Positions 44,442-53,117 of a stretch of 64,000 nt of DNA are shown one piece after another. Each line of letters starts with the position of its first letter. Position 1 is the first letter of the stretch. The notes under the pieces are model-generated. The model saw only the letters and a list, made by a program, of their open reading frames with translations. It was not told the origin of the DNA and did no database searches. This stretch comes from an uncultured Flavobacteriaceae bacterium (lineage in GTDB: Bacteria > Bacteroidota > Bacteroidia > Flavobacteriales > Flavobacteriaceae): NCBI GenBank assembly GCA_947500445.1, contig CANMSB010000021.1, positions 1 through 64,000 on the forward strand, in the 5' to 3' direction. A program made the translations under genes and the position numbers.

Positions 44442-45377
44442 ATGAGAACGAAAAAAAAACGCTTTTTAAAGTATGTTCCCGGATTTATAAAGGGAAAAGT
44501 AATTAGAGAAAAAATAAATATTCCCGATGCGCCACTTTTAGATTTCACATTTAAGATAGCTACTGAATTGGAAGAATTGGAGCAAGCGTTCCGATTGATT
44601 TACAGGGCCTATCGTTTAAAGGGGTTCATACATCCAAAAACCAGTGGGATGCATTTAATGCAACAACATGCACACCCCCTTTCCACTACGTTTGTTGGTA
44701 AGTTGAAGGATCGTGTCGTGATAACGATGAGTGTTTTTACCGACTCGGAAATGGGCCTTCCAATGGACACGCTATATAAAAATGAGCTGGATAGGCTTCG
44801 CAATAAAGGAAGATTTATTGCAGAGGTAGGCAATTTTGCAAGTGAACCGGCGGTTCGAAAAGGAAACCAGTTGTTGCCGATGATGATGAATAACCTTATG
44901 TCTCGTTACGCCAAAAAACATCTACGGTTGGACGATTTGGTGATCACCGTTAATCCTGCTCATGAATTCATATACAAACACATTATTTTATTTAAGCGCA
45001 TCGGAGAAGTGAGGTCTTACGATACCGTAAACGGGCATCTGGCCGTACCTATGCTTTTGGATTTGAATGAATATCAACGTACTTATTTCAAAAAGTACCA
45101 TGGTAAGGCCCGCCATAAAGATTTGCATCGTTTCTTTTTTATAACGGACTTCAAAAACCTTCGATTACCAAAGGAAAATCAGATTCTTTCCGTTTTTGAT
45201 AAAAATATTTATACTCATTTTTTTGTAAAAATGGCAGCGTCAAATGCCATTTTTAAAAGAGATGAACAACAGTTTGTTTTCAAGCTTTATGAAAAATATA
45301 ATGAAATTTTAGAGCCAAAGGTTTTTGAAAATGTTCGTCCCATTCTTGTTCCTTCAAAGAAAACGGTATGGACATAA
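44442..45377 (+). CDS. FeeM-type N-acyl amino acid synthase (GNAT fold)
   Basis: A 311-residue protein of the FeeM type, which joins a fatty acyl group from acyl carrier protein to an amino acid, making N-acyl-tyrosine and relatives. The text LEQAFRLIYRAYRLKGFIHP, then TTFVGKLKDRVVITMSVFTD, SEMGLPMDTLYKNELDRLR and RFIAEVGNFASEP reproduces the order of conserved blocks in these synthases, which share an ancestor with N-acyl homoserine lactone synthases. The amino acid acceptor cannot be deduced. The C-terminal 80 residues go beyond the core domain. The stop overlaps the start of the following flavin oxidase by 10 bases, which implies tight co-expression. Confidence 0.83.
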   Translation: MRTKKKRFLKYVPGFIKGKVIREKINIPDAPLLDFTFKIATELEELEQAFRLIYRAYRLKGFIHPKTSGMHLMQQHAHPLSTTFVGKLKDRVVITMSVFTDSEMGLPMDTLYKNELDRLRNKGRFIAEVGNFASEPAVRKGNQLLPMMMNNLMSRYAKKHLRLDDLVITVNPAHEFIYKHIILFKRIGEVRSYDTVNGHLAVPMLLDLNEYQRTYFKKYHGKARHKDLHRFFFITDFKNLRLPKENQILSVFDKNIYTHFFVKMAASNAIFKRDEQQFVFKLYEKYNEILEPKVFENVRPILVPSKKTVWT

Positions 45378-46924
45378 ATTCACATGAAAACAAATTGCAT
45401 GGCAAACTGGTCGACACCCCTCTTTTTTTTGATAAAGTTTATGGAGAACTTATCGTACTGTTCGGTGAGGCCGGGGTGCGTTGTGATAGTGGTTCAATGG
45501 AACGTTATTCGTTCTCCCTAAGCGGTAAATACGTTTTGCCGTTGGCGATCGTTTATCCCCAAAAAGTAGACCAACTACGACAACTGTTGGCGTTGGCCAA
45601 CAAAAATGGGCTACAACTCTACCCAATATCCAAGGGAAAAAACTTTGGGTATGGTGCCGCTCAAGGGACACATGAGGGACAAATAATCGTTGACCTATGC
45701 CTTATGAACCGAGTTTTGGAGCTGAATGAGGAATTGGGTTTTGTAAGCTTGGAACCAGGGGTATCGCAACAAGAATTGTACGATTATTTACAGCAAAAAG
45801 GGTCTGGCCTGCAGATAGACGTTACCGGCGCGGGCCGGCACCCAAGTGTGGTGGGAAACGTGCTTGAACGTGGCTTTGGCCATACCGATTATGGAAACCG
45901 GTTCGATAGTATTTTAGGTATGGAAGTATTGCTTCCCGACGGTAAATTGATGCGTACCGGTTTTGGCGATTATCCCGGAGTTTTAAAAACGACTTACAGG
46001 CATGGTATGGGACCTTCCGTTGATGGGCTATTTACACAATCCAATTTCGGTATTGTAACCAAGCTCAGTTTGGCCTTACAACCCAGGCCAGCATATTTTT
46101 CGATGTTTGTTTACTTTGCTTCCAAAGAAGAAGGCCTCGAACCGCTTGTTGAGGTAGTACGTACGTTAAAATCGTCCGGTGTATTGAACAGTTGCGTTCA
46201 TATTGCGAATAAAGAACGGCTAGAACGACCGGGAGCGACCAATAAAACCGGAGCATGGAACGTAAGTATTTCACTGTCGGGGCCAAAAGCGATTGCAAAA
46301 GCCCGGAAAAAGACTATTCAGACTGCATTTAGAAAGCAAAAACTTCAAGGAAAGGGCATAGAAGTAACCGATAATAGGCTTAAACTTTTGGGCTTGATCA
46401 ACAAATACGTTTGTACCCTATCGGCCTACCCATCTTTAAAGGAGGCGGTCAACCTAAAAAAAGGCCGACCGACCGAATCTTATGTTCAAGAACTGATGGG
46501 CGATTTGAACATAAATTCAGGGAACATGCATCTTGGCAAGGGCCAGAACTGTTTTAAATGGATTTCGGCCGTATCCACAGCCGAGCCCAAAGCGGTAAGA
46601 AAACTGGTTTCGTTGACCAAAACAGCGTTGGAAGCGAAAGGGTATGGCTTTCGGGTAACGCTAACATTCATCAGTGCAAGGGCATTAATAATGATTTCCG
46701 AAATCCAATACCCCAATACTACCGAAGCCATTCAAAAGGCGGAAAAAGATTATAACAGTATTGTTAAACTATTGGCTGAAAATGGGTACTACGCATATCG
46801 CTCGGGTTCTGGCAACTATACTGCGGTAGTGCCAAAAGTGTTTCCGCTAAAGACAATGTTGAAAAGAGTAAAGGATGCCCTTGATCCGAACGGTATATTG
46901 GCACCCGGCAAGTATGGGGTATAA
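45368..46924 (+). CDS. FAD-linked oxidase of the vanillyl-alcohol oxidase/p-cresol methylhydroxylase family
   Basis: A 518-residue flavin oxidase. Residues 55-210 form the FAD-binding domain: the nucleotide loop YPISKGKNFGYGAAQGTH, SLEPGVSQQELYDYL, and GNVLERGFGHTDYGNRFDSI. These match p-cresol methylhydroxylase and vanillyl-alcohol oxidase, which oxidise the para-alkyl side chain of phenols. The C-terminus ends with a typical NGILAPGKYGV. Starting 10 bases inside the FeeM gene, it should act on the N-acyl amino acid. A tyrosine-derived product would fit the phenol-oxidising relatives, for example dehydrogenation to an N-acyl enamide as in fee clusters, but this is inference. A covalent-flavin attachment site was not identified. 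Confidence 0.88.
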   Translation: MDINSHENKLHGKLVDTPLFFDKVYGELIVLFGEAGVRCDSGSMERYSFSLSGKYVLPLAIVYPQKVDQLRQLLALANKNGLQLYPISKGKNFGYGAAQGTHEGQIIVDLCLMNRVLELNEELGFVSLEPGVSQQELYDYLQQKGSGLQIDVTGAGRHPSVVGNVLERGFGHTDYGNRFDSILGMEVLLPDGKLMRTGFGDYPGVLKTTYRHGMGPSVDGLFTQSNFGIVTKLSLALQPRPAYFSMFVYFASKEEGLEPLVEVVRTLKSSGVLNSCVHIANKERLERPGATNKTGAWNVSISLSGPKAIAKARKKTIQTAFRKQKLQGKGIEVTDNRLKLLGLINKYVCTLSAYPSLKEAVNLKKGRPTESYVQELMGDLNINSGNMHLGKGQNCFKWISAVSTAEPKAVRKLVSLTKTALEAKGYGFRVTLTFISARALIMISEIQYPNTTEAIQKAEKDYNSIVKLLAENGYYAYRSGSGNYTAVVPKVFPLKTMLKRVKDALDPNGILAPGKYGV

Positions 46925-47281
46925 AAAAACAGCGCAAAGACCGGTAGGGGTATACATGCAATTAATAATAACAGTCCGATCATAAAGGAACGTAATGGGA
47001 ATAGGGCTACGTCAAATATTGGAGTGCTCTTGACCCATGCTACATACTACAGACTGCGGTGGTAGTATGGAATTTCTTGAACGTAGACAGTTTGTAGACA
47101 GCTGTTTTTGTGTTTTTATCCCTTCCTTACGTTTCTTCACATGCGACCATGTCATGCCAGGCAACCACCGGGTAAAGGTTTAGGTTTTTTTGGTTCCTTG
47201 ATCCGATTTGCTAGAAACCTAGGCAAACACTTGCGACTATCAATAACAATACAAACTACAGCTAAGTCATAACAAATAACT
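46925..47281. other. Intergenic region within the N-acyl amino acid gene set
   Basis: About 360 bases without a gene. A nine-residue frame at 46955 has no meaning. TAGGTTTTTTTGG at about 47180-47192 is an A/T-rich tract that may serve as promoter of the oxygenase, so the cluster may have two transcripts. Confidence 0.35.
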
Positions 47282-48355
47282 ATGAAAAACAGCACATTAG
47301 AAACGACATACCAACGGTTTTTAGAGAACGGTTACGTAATTTTTGACAACGTACTTTCTGCGGAACACCTGAATCTTTTGAGAACCGACTATGATAAGAT
47401 TCTTAGAAAAAAAATGGAGCGTTTGGGTATTGTACCAATAGATGCGGATATGGAATCCCATAAAAGGGTAGGACGTGATTTTAGACCAGAGGGCGGAAAT
47501 CATGATCAAAACAGATGGAACATGCATTTGCCGAGTACCGAAACATTCTTGAACGCGGATATTTTTGCAAATCCGATCGTATTACCGGTGGTCAAAAAAA
47601 TACTTGGGGAGGACTGTGTTGCCGTTATGCTAGCATCGGACACCCCGTTTCCCGGGGCCAGCTTCCAAAGTTATCATCAAGATTTTGAGCGCTTGGCCCT
47701 GACGGTCAATATTGCGCTAAGGGATGTTACCGAAGCGGACAGCCCTTTAGAGGTAGTTCCAGGAACACATCGAAAACTGGCAAGTAATAAAACACTGGAA
47801 TCGTTTACCAAAGAAAATGTAAAATATTCAAAAAAGGAGATGGAGTGGGCAATCGGCAATATCGCCCCTAAACGGTTGACCTGTTCTGCCGGTTCGGTAA
47901 TTGTTAGGGACCAACGCATGATCCATAGAGGTACCGCCCACACGGGAACGCACTATAGACCGTTGTTGGCGTTATGGTACAAAGCAGCTCCCGGTTCCTT
48001 TTCCCTTCCCAAGATCAGCATTCCGGTACCAAATCGAAAAACGGCTAATCGTGTTGCCAAAAAGGCCCTCGAATATAGAAATAAGGGTCGGGCAACAAAG
48101 AATAAGAAACTCATCAACATAGGAAGTCTTTTGGGCCGTATCGTCGACGAAACAAGCTGTACGGATCGAGATTATAGGCGCGTGGTATCGGAAGCTATTT
48201 GGAAAAACCTTACACCTTCGGCCAAAAACCTGCTGCGCTATGCCGAAAGAGAAGGTGAAACCGAAAATGCAGCTCTAGTGAAACGGTTTAAAAAGGGCGA
48301 CCGCATTTTAAACTCGTTGGCGGGGATTGCCGGAATATGGAAATCATTTGTGTAA
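47282..48355 (+). CDS. Phytanoyl-CoA dioxygenase (PhyH) family Fe(II)/2-oxoglutarate oxygenase
   Basis: A 357-residue oxygenase of the PhyH type. The iron triad is visible: His132 and Asp134 in SYHQDFERLAL, and His215 in RDQRMIHRGTAHTG, with the 2-oxoglutarate Arg in HYRPLLALWY. The opening YQRFLENGYVIFDNVLSAEHL and VVPGTHRKLASN are also typical. Family members hydroxylate lipids, peptides and amino acids, and often act in biosynthetic clusters. Between two flavin oxidases and after an N-acyl amino acid synthase it is most likely a tailoring hydroxylase for the same product. A 60-residue basic C-terminal extension (ALEYRNKGRATKNKKLINIG) is longer than in most relatives. The second oxidase starts 20 bases later. 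Confidence 0.87.
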   Translation: MKNSTLETTYQRFLENGYVIFDNVLSAEHLNLLRTDYDKILRKKMERLGIVPIDADMESHKRVGRDFRPEGGNHDQNRWNMHLPSTETFLNADIFANPIVLPVVKKILGEDCVAVMLASDTPFPGASFQSYHQDFERLALTVNIALRDVTEADSPLEVVPGTHRKLASNKTLESFTKENVKYSKKEMEWAIGNIAPKRLTCSAGSVIVRDQRMIHRGTAHTGTHYRPLLALWYKAAPGSFSLPKISIPVPNRKTANRVAKKALEYRNKGRATKNKKLINIGSLLGRIVDETSCTDRDYRRVVSEAIWKNLTPSAKNLLRYAEREGETENAALVKRFKKGDRILNSLAGIAGIWKSFV

Positions 48356-48375
48356 CCGAAACGTTTTGAACGACC

Positions 48376-50043
48376 ATGTTGAACAGTAGCTCAAAAGAAG
48401 AATCGCTTATATGCTCCCTTGCTAAAATAGTTGGTGCGGATTATGTGAAAGCAGATAATGACTTTACAACTGCACATTCAAAGAACACGCTCCCCCGGCA
48501 GCAGTTGGCAAAAGTTATCGTACGGCCGTTGAACAAAAAAGAAATAGCAAAAATTTTTGTGCTTGCAAAAAAGAACAATGCCAAGGTTTGGTGTTTTAGC
48601 GGGGGTAACAATTGGGGGTATGGGAGTAAGAACGCCCTTGAAAAAGATGCTATTGTACTGCTATTAGATCGTATGAACAAAATTATCGAGGTCAATACGG
48701 AGTTGGCATATGCGGTTATTGAGCCTGGAGTTACCCAACAACAATTAAACGACCATTTAACGAAACTTAAAACGAACTTGTGGATCGATTGTACCGATAG
48801 CACTCCAAAAGGAAGTCTTTTGGGAAATGCGGTTGAAAGGGGTATCGGATATACACCATACGGAGACCATTTTGGGAACGTATGCGGCATGGAAGTGGTT
48901 CTGCCAAACGGGGAGATCCTTCATCAGGACGAGGCAAAAAAATCCAAAACCTTCCATACCCATAAATGGGCCCACGGACCGTTCCTTGATGGACTCTTTT
49001 CACAATCCAATATGGGGATCGTTACTAAAATAGGGATATGGCTTATGCCAAAGCCAAAGCATACACAATTGTTCATTCTCGATCTTAAAAATAAGAAGGT
49101 GTTGCCCAAGGTGATAGATGTGCTACGAACATTAAGCTTACAAAAGATCGTTCAGGGACACCCGCACATGGTGAACGATTTTCAAATGCTGACCGTGATT
49201 GCGACCAATGAAGACTTAAGTGCCTCGGCGCGGCAAGGAAACATTGAAGAATCGGTATTAAAAGAACTTTATAGGAAATACCGAATTGCACCATGGGCAA
49301 TGGTGGGAAGTATCTATGCAGAAAGTCGGGAGGAAATGGGTTTTAGAAAAAAACAGCTAAAAAAAAGCTTCCGGGACTTTGGAAAGCTATCTTTTTTCGA
49401 TGCCAAAAAGGTACGTACCATTGGGAAGTTCGTAACAAATTATGAGCGATCCGGCCCCGGGTCCTATAAGAGGCGTTTTTTAAGTTGGCTAAAACCTCTT
49501 TTTACGGACAAACCGATAGCTTCCATAGCCTTACTGCCCGAAATGTTCAATGTGGTAAGAGGGGTCCCCACATGGAAAATTATTAAATCGGCCTATTTTA
49601 AAAATAAATCTCCCGGTACCGGATTTAGCGATCCTGCAGCCGATAACTGCGGCATTATATGGCTGGCGCCCACTTTTCCCACTACCGGTGAACATGCCAT
49701 GCAATTGCTAAGAATGTTCCAGGATGGTTATGAAAAGTACCGTTTCAATTTTTGTGGATGCATCACAAAACTGAACGACAGGACCTCCTTTTTTTTGTCG
49801 GGTATTTTTTTTGATAAAAATAATAAAGAAGAAGCCGCCAGGGCCATGGCATTGCATAGCGCCCTTGTTAAAACAATTTATGATAATGGTTACCCGCCGT
49901 ACAGAAGCGGTTTAATGAGCTGGGGCTTGGAAGAACATCGGCAAACGGTCCGTTTTGAACTACTCAAAATTTTGAAAAAGGCACTGGATCCTTCGGAGTG
50001 CTATGCACCGGACCGATATGGGATATCGTACGGGAAACGGTAG
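48376..50043 (+). CDS. Second FAD-linked oxidase of the VAO/PCMH family
   Basis: A 555-residue paralogue of the oxidase at 45368. The FAD domain shows CFSGGNNWGYGSKNALEK, VIEPGVTQQQLNDHL and GNAVERGIGYTPYGDHFGN, and the C-terminus ends LDPSECYAPDRYGISYG. The first loop reads G-G-N-N-W instead of the G-K-N-F of its partner, so substrate contacts probably differ. It is about 40 residues longer, with an insertion around residues 340-400 rich in basic residues (RRFLSWLKPLF). The 20-base gap to the oxygenase indicates one operon. Two such oxidases in one pathway suggest two separate side-chain oxidation steps, or a heteromeric enzyme. Confidence 0.87.
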   Translation: MLNSSSKEESLICSLAKIVGADYVKADNDFTTAHSKNTLPRQQLAKVIVRPLNKKEIAKIFVLAKKNNAKVWCFSGGNNWGYGSKNALEKDAIVLLLDRMNKIIEVNTELAYAVIEPGVTQQQLNDHLTKLKTNLWIDCTDSTPKGSLLGNAVERGIGYTPYGDHFGNVCGMEVVLPNGEILHQDEAKKSKTFHTHKWAHGPFLDGLFSQSNMGIVTKIGIWLMPKPKHTQLFILDLKNKKVLPKVIDVLRTLSLQKIVQGHPHMVNDFQMLTVIATNEDLSASARQGNIEESVLKELYRKYRIAPWAMVGSIYAESREEMGFRKKQLKKSFRDFGKLSFFDAKKVRTIGKFVTNYERSGPGSYKRRFLSWLKPLFTDKPIASIALLPEMFNVVRGVPTWKIIKSAYFKNKSPGTGFSDPAADNCGIIWLAPTFPTTGEHAMQLLRMFQDGYEKYRFNFCGCITKLNDRTSFFLSGIFFDKNNKEEAARAMALHSALVKTIYDNGYPPYRSGLMSWGLEEHRQTVRFELLKILKKALDPSECYAPDRYGISYGKR

Positions 50044-50204
50044 ATGGGAAATCAATCTTTAGGATTGACCGTCAATTAGGCTGCCACGCCTTTCGAGTAG
50101 GCATTGCGCCATAGATGCATAAAAGCAAGCCAGGACATACCAGCAATGCCCTTTTAAAAAATTAATTTCAGCCAAATAGCTAATACCGGTACAACTGTTA
50201 AATA

Positions 50205-51257
50205 TTGAGCTTTGTGTTACAAGATGAAGAAAAAGGCAAGCAGGGCGAAATTAGGAAAAACCGCTTTTGTTCCGGACCTAGTTTCAAGCCATTAAAAATA
50301 AACTATAGGAACACTTTAAAAAATAGCGCGGCGCTTTTAAGTTTGACGGCATCCTTAATTTTTGCAACAGGGGCATGGACAGCTTCGAAAACAATTAAAA
50401 ACAGCTTTTTCGTTGAGGGCGCCTATTTTAAAACCGAAGTTGTTCCATTGTTTTCCAACGGCCATGGGATGGCCTTTATTTTTTGTTTCCGAAAGACACA
50501 AAGGATTATATGGGACATTGTTGAACGAAAACGGCTTAAAAAACGAAATTATAGTAAGGTATTTGAAGCAAGACGTATAGTATTTCAAGCCTCAAATTTA
50601 TGGTATGCCTTGAAAGTGCCAGTTAGCTTCGATCAAAAAAAACCTGTAAGATTGGCTTCAAAACAGGTACAAAGTAAATGGAACCAAGAGCAGTGGCCCA
50701 TTTTCTTTGTTGTTGGTATTTTGGTAGTGACTTCTTTACTTTTTTACACATATAAATTGCGTCTTAGGAGTCGCGAGCGTGAGCAGAACCTATTGCTGGA
50801 AATTAGTAAGATGAAAGAAGAAAAATCCCGCTTACATCGGGAAATTGCAATCAGTACCGCGAACTTGGCGACCAACTCGGGCCTCCTTAATCATATTAAG
50901 GATACTTTGCAAAGGGTAAACCAACGTCAAAAAACACCAGAAGAGACCATTCGGTTGCTTAAAAACACGGAAAAAGTAATCCTTGATAGCTTATATTCAA
51001 ACAAGGTGTGGGACGATTTTTTTGTTCAGTTCGAAGCGGTGAACCCCTTTTTCACCAAAAAATTGGTTCAGGAGTTTGGACTGTCGCCCGGGGAACTCAA
51101 AATCTGTTGTTTTCTTCGAATGAACGTTAGTTATAAAGAAATAGCGGTACTGCTCAACGTTAGTCACAGCAGTATTAAACAAAGTGCTTACCGCATTAAA
51201 AAGAAACTACGCCTGCCAAAAGAGCAAAGCGTATTTTCGTTTTTACATGCGCTTTAA
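50205..51257 (+). CDS. Membrane-anchored LuxR-type regulator, N-terminus uncertain
   Basis: A frame of 350 codons opening with TTG; GTG at 50214 is another choice. The C-terminal 60 residues hold a LuxR-type helix-turn-helix (LSPGELKICCFLRMNVSYKE, then LNVSHSSIKQSAYRIKKKL). Before it comes a coiled-coil of about 70 residues after a membrane segment at about 166-186 (WPIFFVVGILVVTSLLFYTY). This tail is that of flavobacterial hybrid regulators with a large beta-propeller sensor (Y_Y_Y type), but here only about 150 residues precede it. An ATG at 50224 in another frame would give a short leader, and a good 72-codon frame overlaps at 50362, so the 5' part may be frameshifted or degenerate. It may control the oxidase cluster just upstream. 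Confidence 0.7.
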   Translation: MSFVLQDEEKGKQGEIRKNRFCSGPSFKPLKINYRNTLKNSAALLSLTASLIFATGAWTASKTIKNSFFVEGAYFKTEVVPLFSNGHGMAFIFCFRKTQRIIWDIVERKRLKKRNYSKVFEARRIVFQASNLWYALKVPVSFDQKKPVRLASKQVQSKWNQEQWPIFFVVGILVVTSLLFYTYKLRLRSREREQNLLLEISKMKEEKSRLHREIAISTANLATNSGLLNHIKDTLQRVNQRQKTPEETIRLLKNTEKVILDSLYSNKVWDDFFVQFEAVNPFFTKKLVQEFGLSPGELKICCFLRMNVSYKEIAVLLNVSHSSIKQSAYRIKKKLRLPKEQSVFSFLHAL

Positions 51258-51363
51258 TGTAGCGCGTTTTCCCCCGTGGCTACGGCTATTTACCTTCTGC
51301 ACCTCCTTTGAACGATGATTTTATACGTTTTTTGAGGACCACGTTATAGCCAGTAACGTGTGT

Positions 51364-52383
51364 TCATAAACTTTCCCTGATCGATAATTTCGCGGCAGTA
51401 TGGAAGCTGTCGTTACCGTCGGTCAAAAGCATTGATGTCACCTTTTTCAATAAGGAATCGTTGAACCAATTGAGGGCGGTTATTTTTTTTGAGGTATGTT
51501 GAAAGTACTCTCGTTCGAACATCGCGATCAAACCCACGTCTGCGCCAAGTTCCAATTTATTGGAATCGATCAACTTCATCAGATGAAACAAGGAAGGTTC
51601 ATCCAAAACCAAGTAAGCGTTTCCAGCGTGTATTTTTTCGGCTTCCTCTATGATACTGCCCTTTAAAAAGTGCGTATCGCAGAGCTTGAAAAACCCTTTT
51701 ATGATTTGATATGGAAAATTTTCATTTTCGGGAAGTATGAGGTTTAAACCGTCGTATGCCTTTAAGGAAGGTAAAATCTTTTTAAAAGATGTTTGGATAT
51801 CTTGTTCTATGTCCAAGAAAACATCTTGCCTACTGTCCGATAAGGTATTTTTCTCATATAGTATGGAAACCATTCTATTTCGAAATGTTTTGCGCCTTAA
51901 AATGGCTTTAAACCGCTCGGTCGCCATGGTAAGGGGCTCCAATAAAAATTTATGATAGTATACTCCCTTTTCATCAATGATTTTTTCAAGTTTTTCAGTA
52001 TCGTTAAAGTACTGTTTAACGTCGATGTAAATATTGTTTTTGCTCATGTTGGAGCACAGGGTTTGATAAAAAATGCGATTCGCACTGGTATACTCATTTA
52101 TTAATATCAGAATGCTTCTTGAATTGGGCTTGTTTTTGGCCGAACTTACGAAATATCCTTTGCGGTATACCGAAGTAATCAATCCGGTGCGATGTAGATC
52201 TTTATATGCCCTAAGAATGGTATCTCGCGATAGTTCATAGGCTAAGCTAGACTCTACTATTGAAGGGAGCCTTTGCCCTTCCTTTAGGGTGCCTGTATAA
52301 ATTTTAGACTTAATACTGTTGGCAAGTTGCAGGTACTTTGGTGTACGTTGGTTCACTAGGCCATCATAAAGAGTTGCTTCCAT
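51364..52383 (-). CDS. GntR-family regulator with C-terminal sugar-binding-like domain
   Basis: The ATG at 52383, preceded by AAAAGGAT, is preferred to an upstream in-frame start at 52416, giving 339 residues. Residues 15-85 are a GntR winged helix (PKYLQLANSIKSKIYTGTLK, RLPSIVESSLAYELSRDTI, HRTGLITSVYRKGYFV). The rest resembles the LacI/periplasmic-binding fold seen in AraR- and BVU_1719-like GntR proteins of Bacteroidota, where sugars act as inducers. It converges with the LuxR-type gene and has 734 bases upstream with two AACCGTT copies. A similar motif lies before the glycan protein at 56992, so this regulator is a good candidate to control both. The ligand is unknown. Confidence 0.85.
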   Translation of the reverse strand: MEATLYDGLVNQRTPKYLQLANSIKSKIYTGTLKEGQRLPSIVESSLAYELSRDTILRAYKDLHRTGLITSVYRKGYFVSSAKNKPNSRSILILINEYTSANRIFYQTLCSNMSKNNIYIDVKQYFNDTEKLEKIIDEKGVYYHKFLLEPLTMATERFKAILRRKTFRNRMVSILYEKNTLSDSRQDVFLDIEQDIQTSFKKILPSLKAYDGLNLILPENENFPYQIIKGFFKLCDTHFLKGSIIEEAEKIHAGNAYLVLDEPSLFHLMKLIDSNKLELGADVGLIAMFEREYFQHTSKKITALNWFNDSLLKKVTSMLLTDGNDSFHTAAKLSIRESL

Positions 52384-53117
52384 AATCCTTTTTTTTAATC
52401 CAAATTTGAGTTGCATTTGAAAAGGTCCTTTTGTTGTGGAGTGCGCTGCTATGGTCTTTTACGCCATATAACTTATAACGATAAAAGAATGGGCGGGGCC
52501 TAGGACTTATTCGTATTTATAATTCCGAATAGCGCTCGCCTATCGAGTGATATGGGATAAAGCTATGGCGAATAGACTTCATAATGCTGAAGCAAGTCTA
52601 AGAACTTTTTTAATTTAATTTTAGGATATTAACCGTTGCGTAAACCGTTAAACCTACTGTTTTATACTTTTTCCTGGCGAGTTGATTTTGGCTGTCAAGA
52701 ACCATTCGGTTTTTTAAAATGGAATGTTGCCTTCTCTCAATAACAGCATAATTTTATTGTAAACAATTGATAAACAGCATTTAATATAATGTTCAAAATG
52801 TTAACTCCATCATATGCTAATTGCTTTTGCGTTGGAAATAAGAAGAACTGTTGAAATTGTGCCCCTCAAGAAAGGGAAATTGTGGGCATTGGGCATGACC
52901 TGATTTTACGAAGCCATAATTTTTAAAAGTCCCGAGAAATGTTTCATGGTAACGGTAGGGACGGGATGTTCATGGGAAAGTATAGGGACTAGGTTTCCCA
53001 AAAACCGCTTCCGGAGAAACAATAGAAACAGCTGATTCCGATCTTAGGGTTTATGGGTCTATTTTTGGATAAACGCAATCAGGTCAAACGTGCAACGGAA
53101 ACAGGTGGGGGCCCCGG
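52384..53117. other. Non-coding region between GntR-type and ToxR-like regulators
   Basis: No gene over about 730 bases. It contains the AACCGTT pair at 52631 described separately. The rest is AT-rich and featureless. Confidence 0.4.
52631..52650. promoter_or_regulatory. Two direct copies of AACCGTT(A/G), possible operator of the GntR-type regulator
   Basis: AACCGTTG at 52631-52638 and AACCGTTA at 52643-52650 lie 12 bases apart, about 250 bases before the GntR start. The same octamer forms an inverted pair upstream of the glycan protein gene (56810-56828). Random expectation for one 8-mer in 64 kb on both strands is about two. Confidence 0.45.
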
